Source of the DNA: Candidatus Methanophagales archaeon
Lineage (GTDB): Archaea; Halobacteriota; Syntropharchaeia; Alkanophagales; Methanospirareceae
Assembly: GCA_023131215.1 (NCBI GenBank)
Contig: JAGLZV010000087.1
Location: forward strand, 1 to 28,920
Reading direction: 5' to 3'
Length of the DNA stretch: 28,920 bases
The notes beneath the pieces were generated by a model. The model worked only from the letters and a program-made list of their open reading frames with translations, ran no database searches and was not told the DNA's origin. Shown piece by piece: positions 28,742-28,920 of this stretch. The position numbers and the translations under genes were made by a program. Numbering within the stretch: the first letter of the stretch is position 1; each line of letters begins with the position of its first letter.

Positions 28742-28920
28742 CTAATATTCGATAGAAATTTCGATAATATATTCTGCCAATTTGTAATAAGCATGAGATA
28801 TCGACTTGGGATCAGAACCGTCTTCTTCCGGTCTATTAACGGCTATCTGGTCCTCAAAAGAGTATTTAGCAATATAAGGTATTGATACATTGTTGAAAAA
28901 CGTATCACTATCTATATAAT
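28742..28920 (-). CDS. C-terminal end of an unknown gene, cut by the window edge
   Basis: A frame enters from the right edge and runs 58 codons to a TAG at 28742. It contains SIPYIAKYSFEDQIAVNRPE, then EDGSDPKSISHAYYKLAEYI and the end IEISIEY. The composition looks coding and the end is helical. It does not obviously join the truncated TPR gene on the other side of the transposon, because its stop comes before the transposon end. No family recognised. Confidence 0.5.
   Translation of the reverse strand, partial: YIDSDTFFNNVSIPYIAKYSFEDQIAVNRPEEDGSDPKSISHAYYKLAEYIIEISIEY

Noticed and set aside
27739..28920. Idea that one long TPR gene is split by the transposon
   Set aside because: The upstream frame stops at 28742, before the transposon end, and shows no TPR pattern, so the two pieces cannot be joined on present evidence.

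Overview
The window is archaeal chromosome. It carries a TFIIB-type initiation factor, prefoldin beta, TruD, RtcB, an archaeal-type CMP kinase, archaemetzincin, an archaeal THEP1 NTPase and a probable methanofuran-biosynthesis kinase (MfnE). Several genes have TATA (box A) promoters with little or no leader; others have GGAGGTG-type ribosome sites. Together these suggest a methanogen-related euryarchaeon, possibly an anaerobic methane or alkane oxidiser of the ANME-1/Methanophagales kind. That last step is an impression, not a demonstrated placement.

Layout. (1) 1-5352, minus strand: a run of nine tightly spaced genes for membrane or membrane-anchored proteins of unknown function, including a 53-residue two-helix protein and a 493-residue signal-peptide protein with a C-terminal anchor. 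(2) 5504-7707, plus strand, divergent from (1): a small membrane protein, three DUF2178-like membrane proteins, a Xre-type repressor and a GNAT acetyltransferase, mostly with overlapping start and stop codons. (3) 7636-9355: a DUF4349 membrane protein facing a membrane-anchored winged-helix regulator across a short divergent promoter. (4) 9384-17890: housekeeping genes (amzA, DUF1614, mfnE, tfb, htpX, cmk, rtcB, pfdB, purD). (5) 17891-20518: a repeat-rich stretch with gene remnants, truD and THEP1. (6) 20476-23787: an MFS transporter divergent from a PPP-family phosphatase, which overlaps an eRF1-like protein. (7) 23970-26574, minus strand: DUF3303, a small ORF, a LURP-one-like protein, a decayed IS200/IS605 TnpA and prs. 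(8) 26575-28920: a broken small membrane gene, a TPR protein with no good start, an intact IS5-like DDE transposase and the end of a further gene.

The least explained parts are the unknown envelope operon with its divergent DUF2178/Xre cassette, and a set of dispersed repeats between 10.6 and 20.5 kb. These repeats occur as inverted pairs in gene gaps and also form the last codons and stop codons of several housekeeping genes (purD, truD, THEP1, the MFS gene and cmk). Other points of interest are an eRF1-like protein with GGMSQ in place of GGQ, a near-perfect 31-bp palindrome just upstream of a TATA box, and a canonical EF-hand loop inside HtpX. No CRISPR array, rRNA or tRNA was seen. All family names come from reading motifs by eye; no database search was run.
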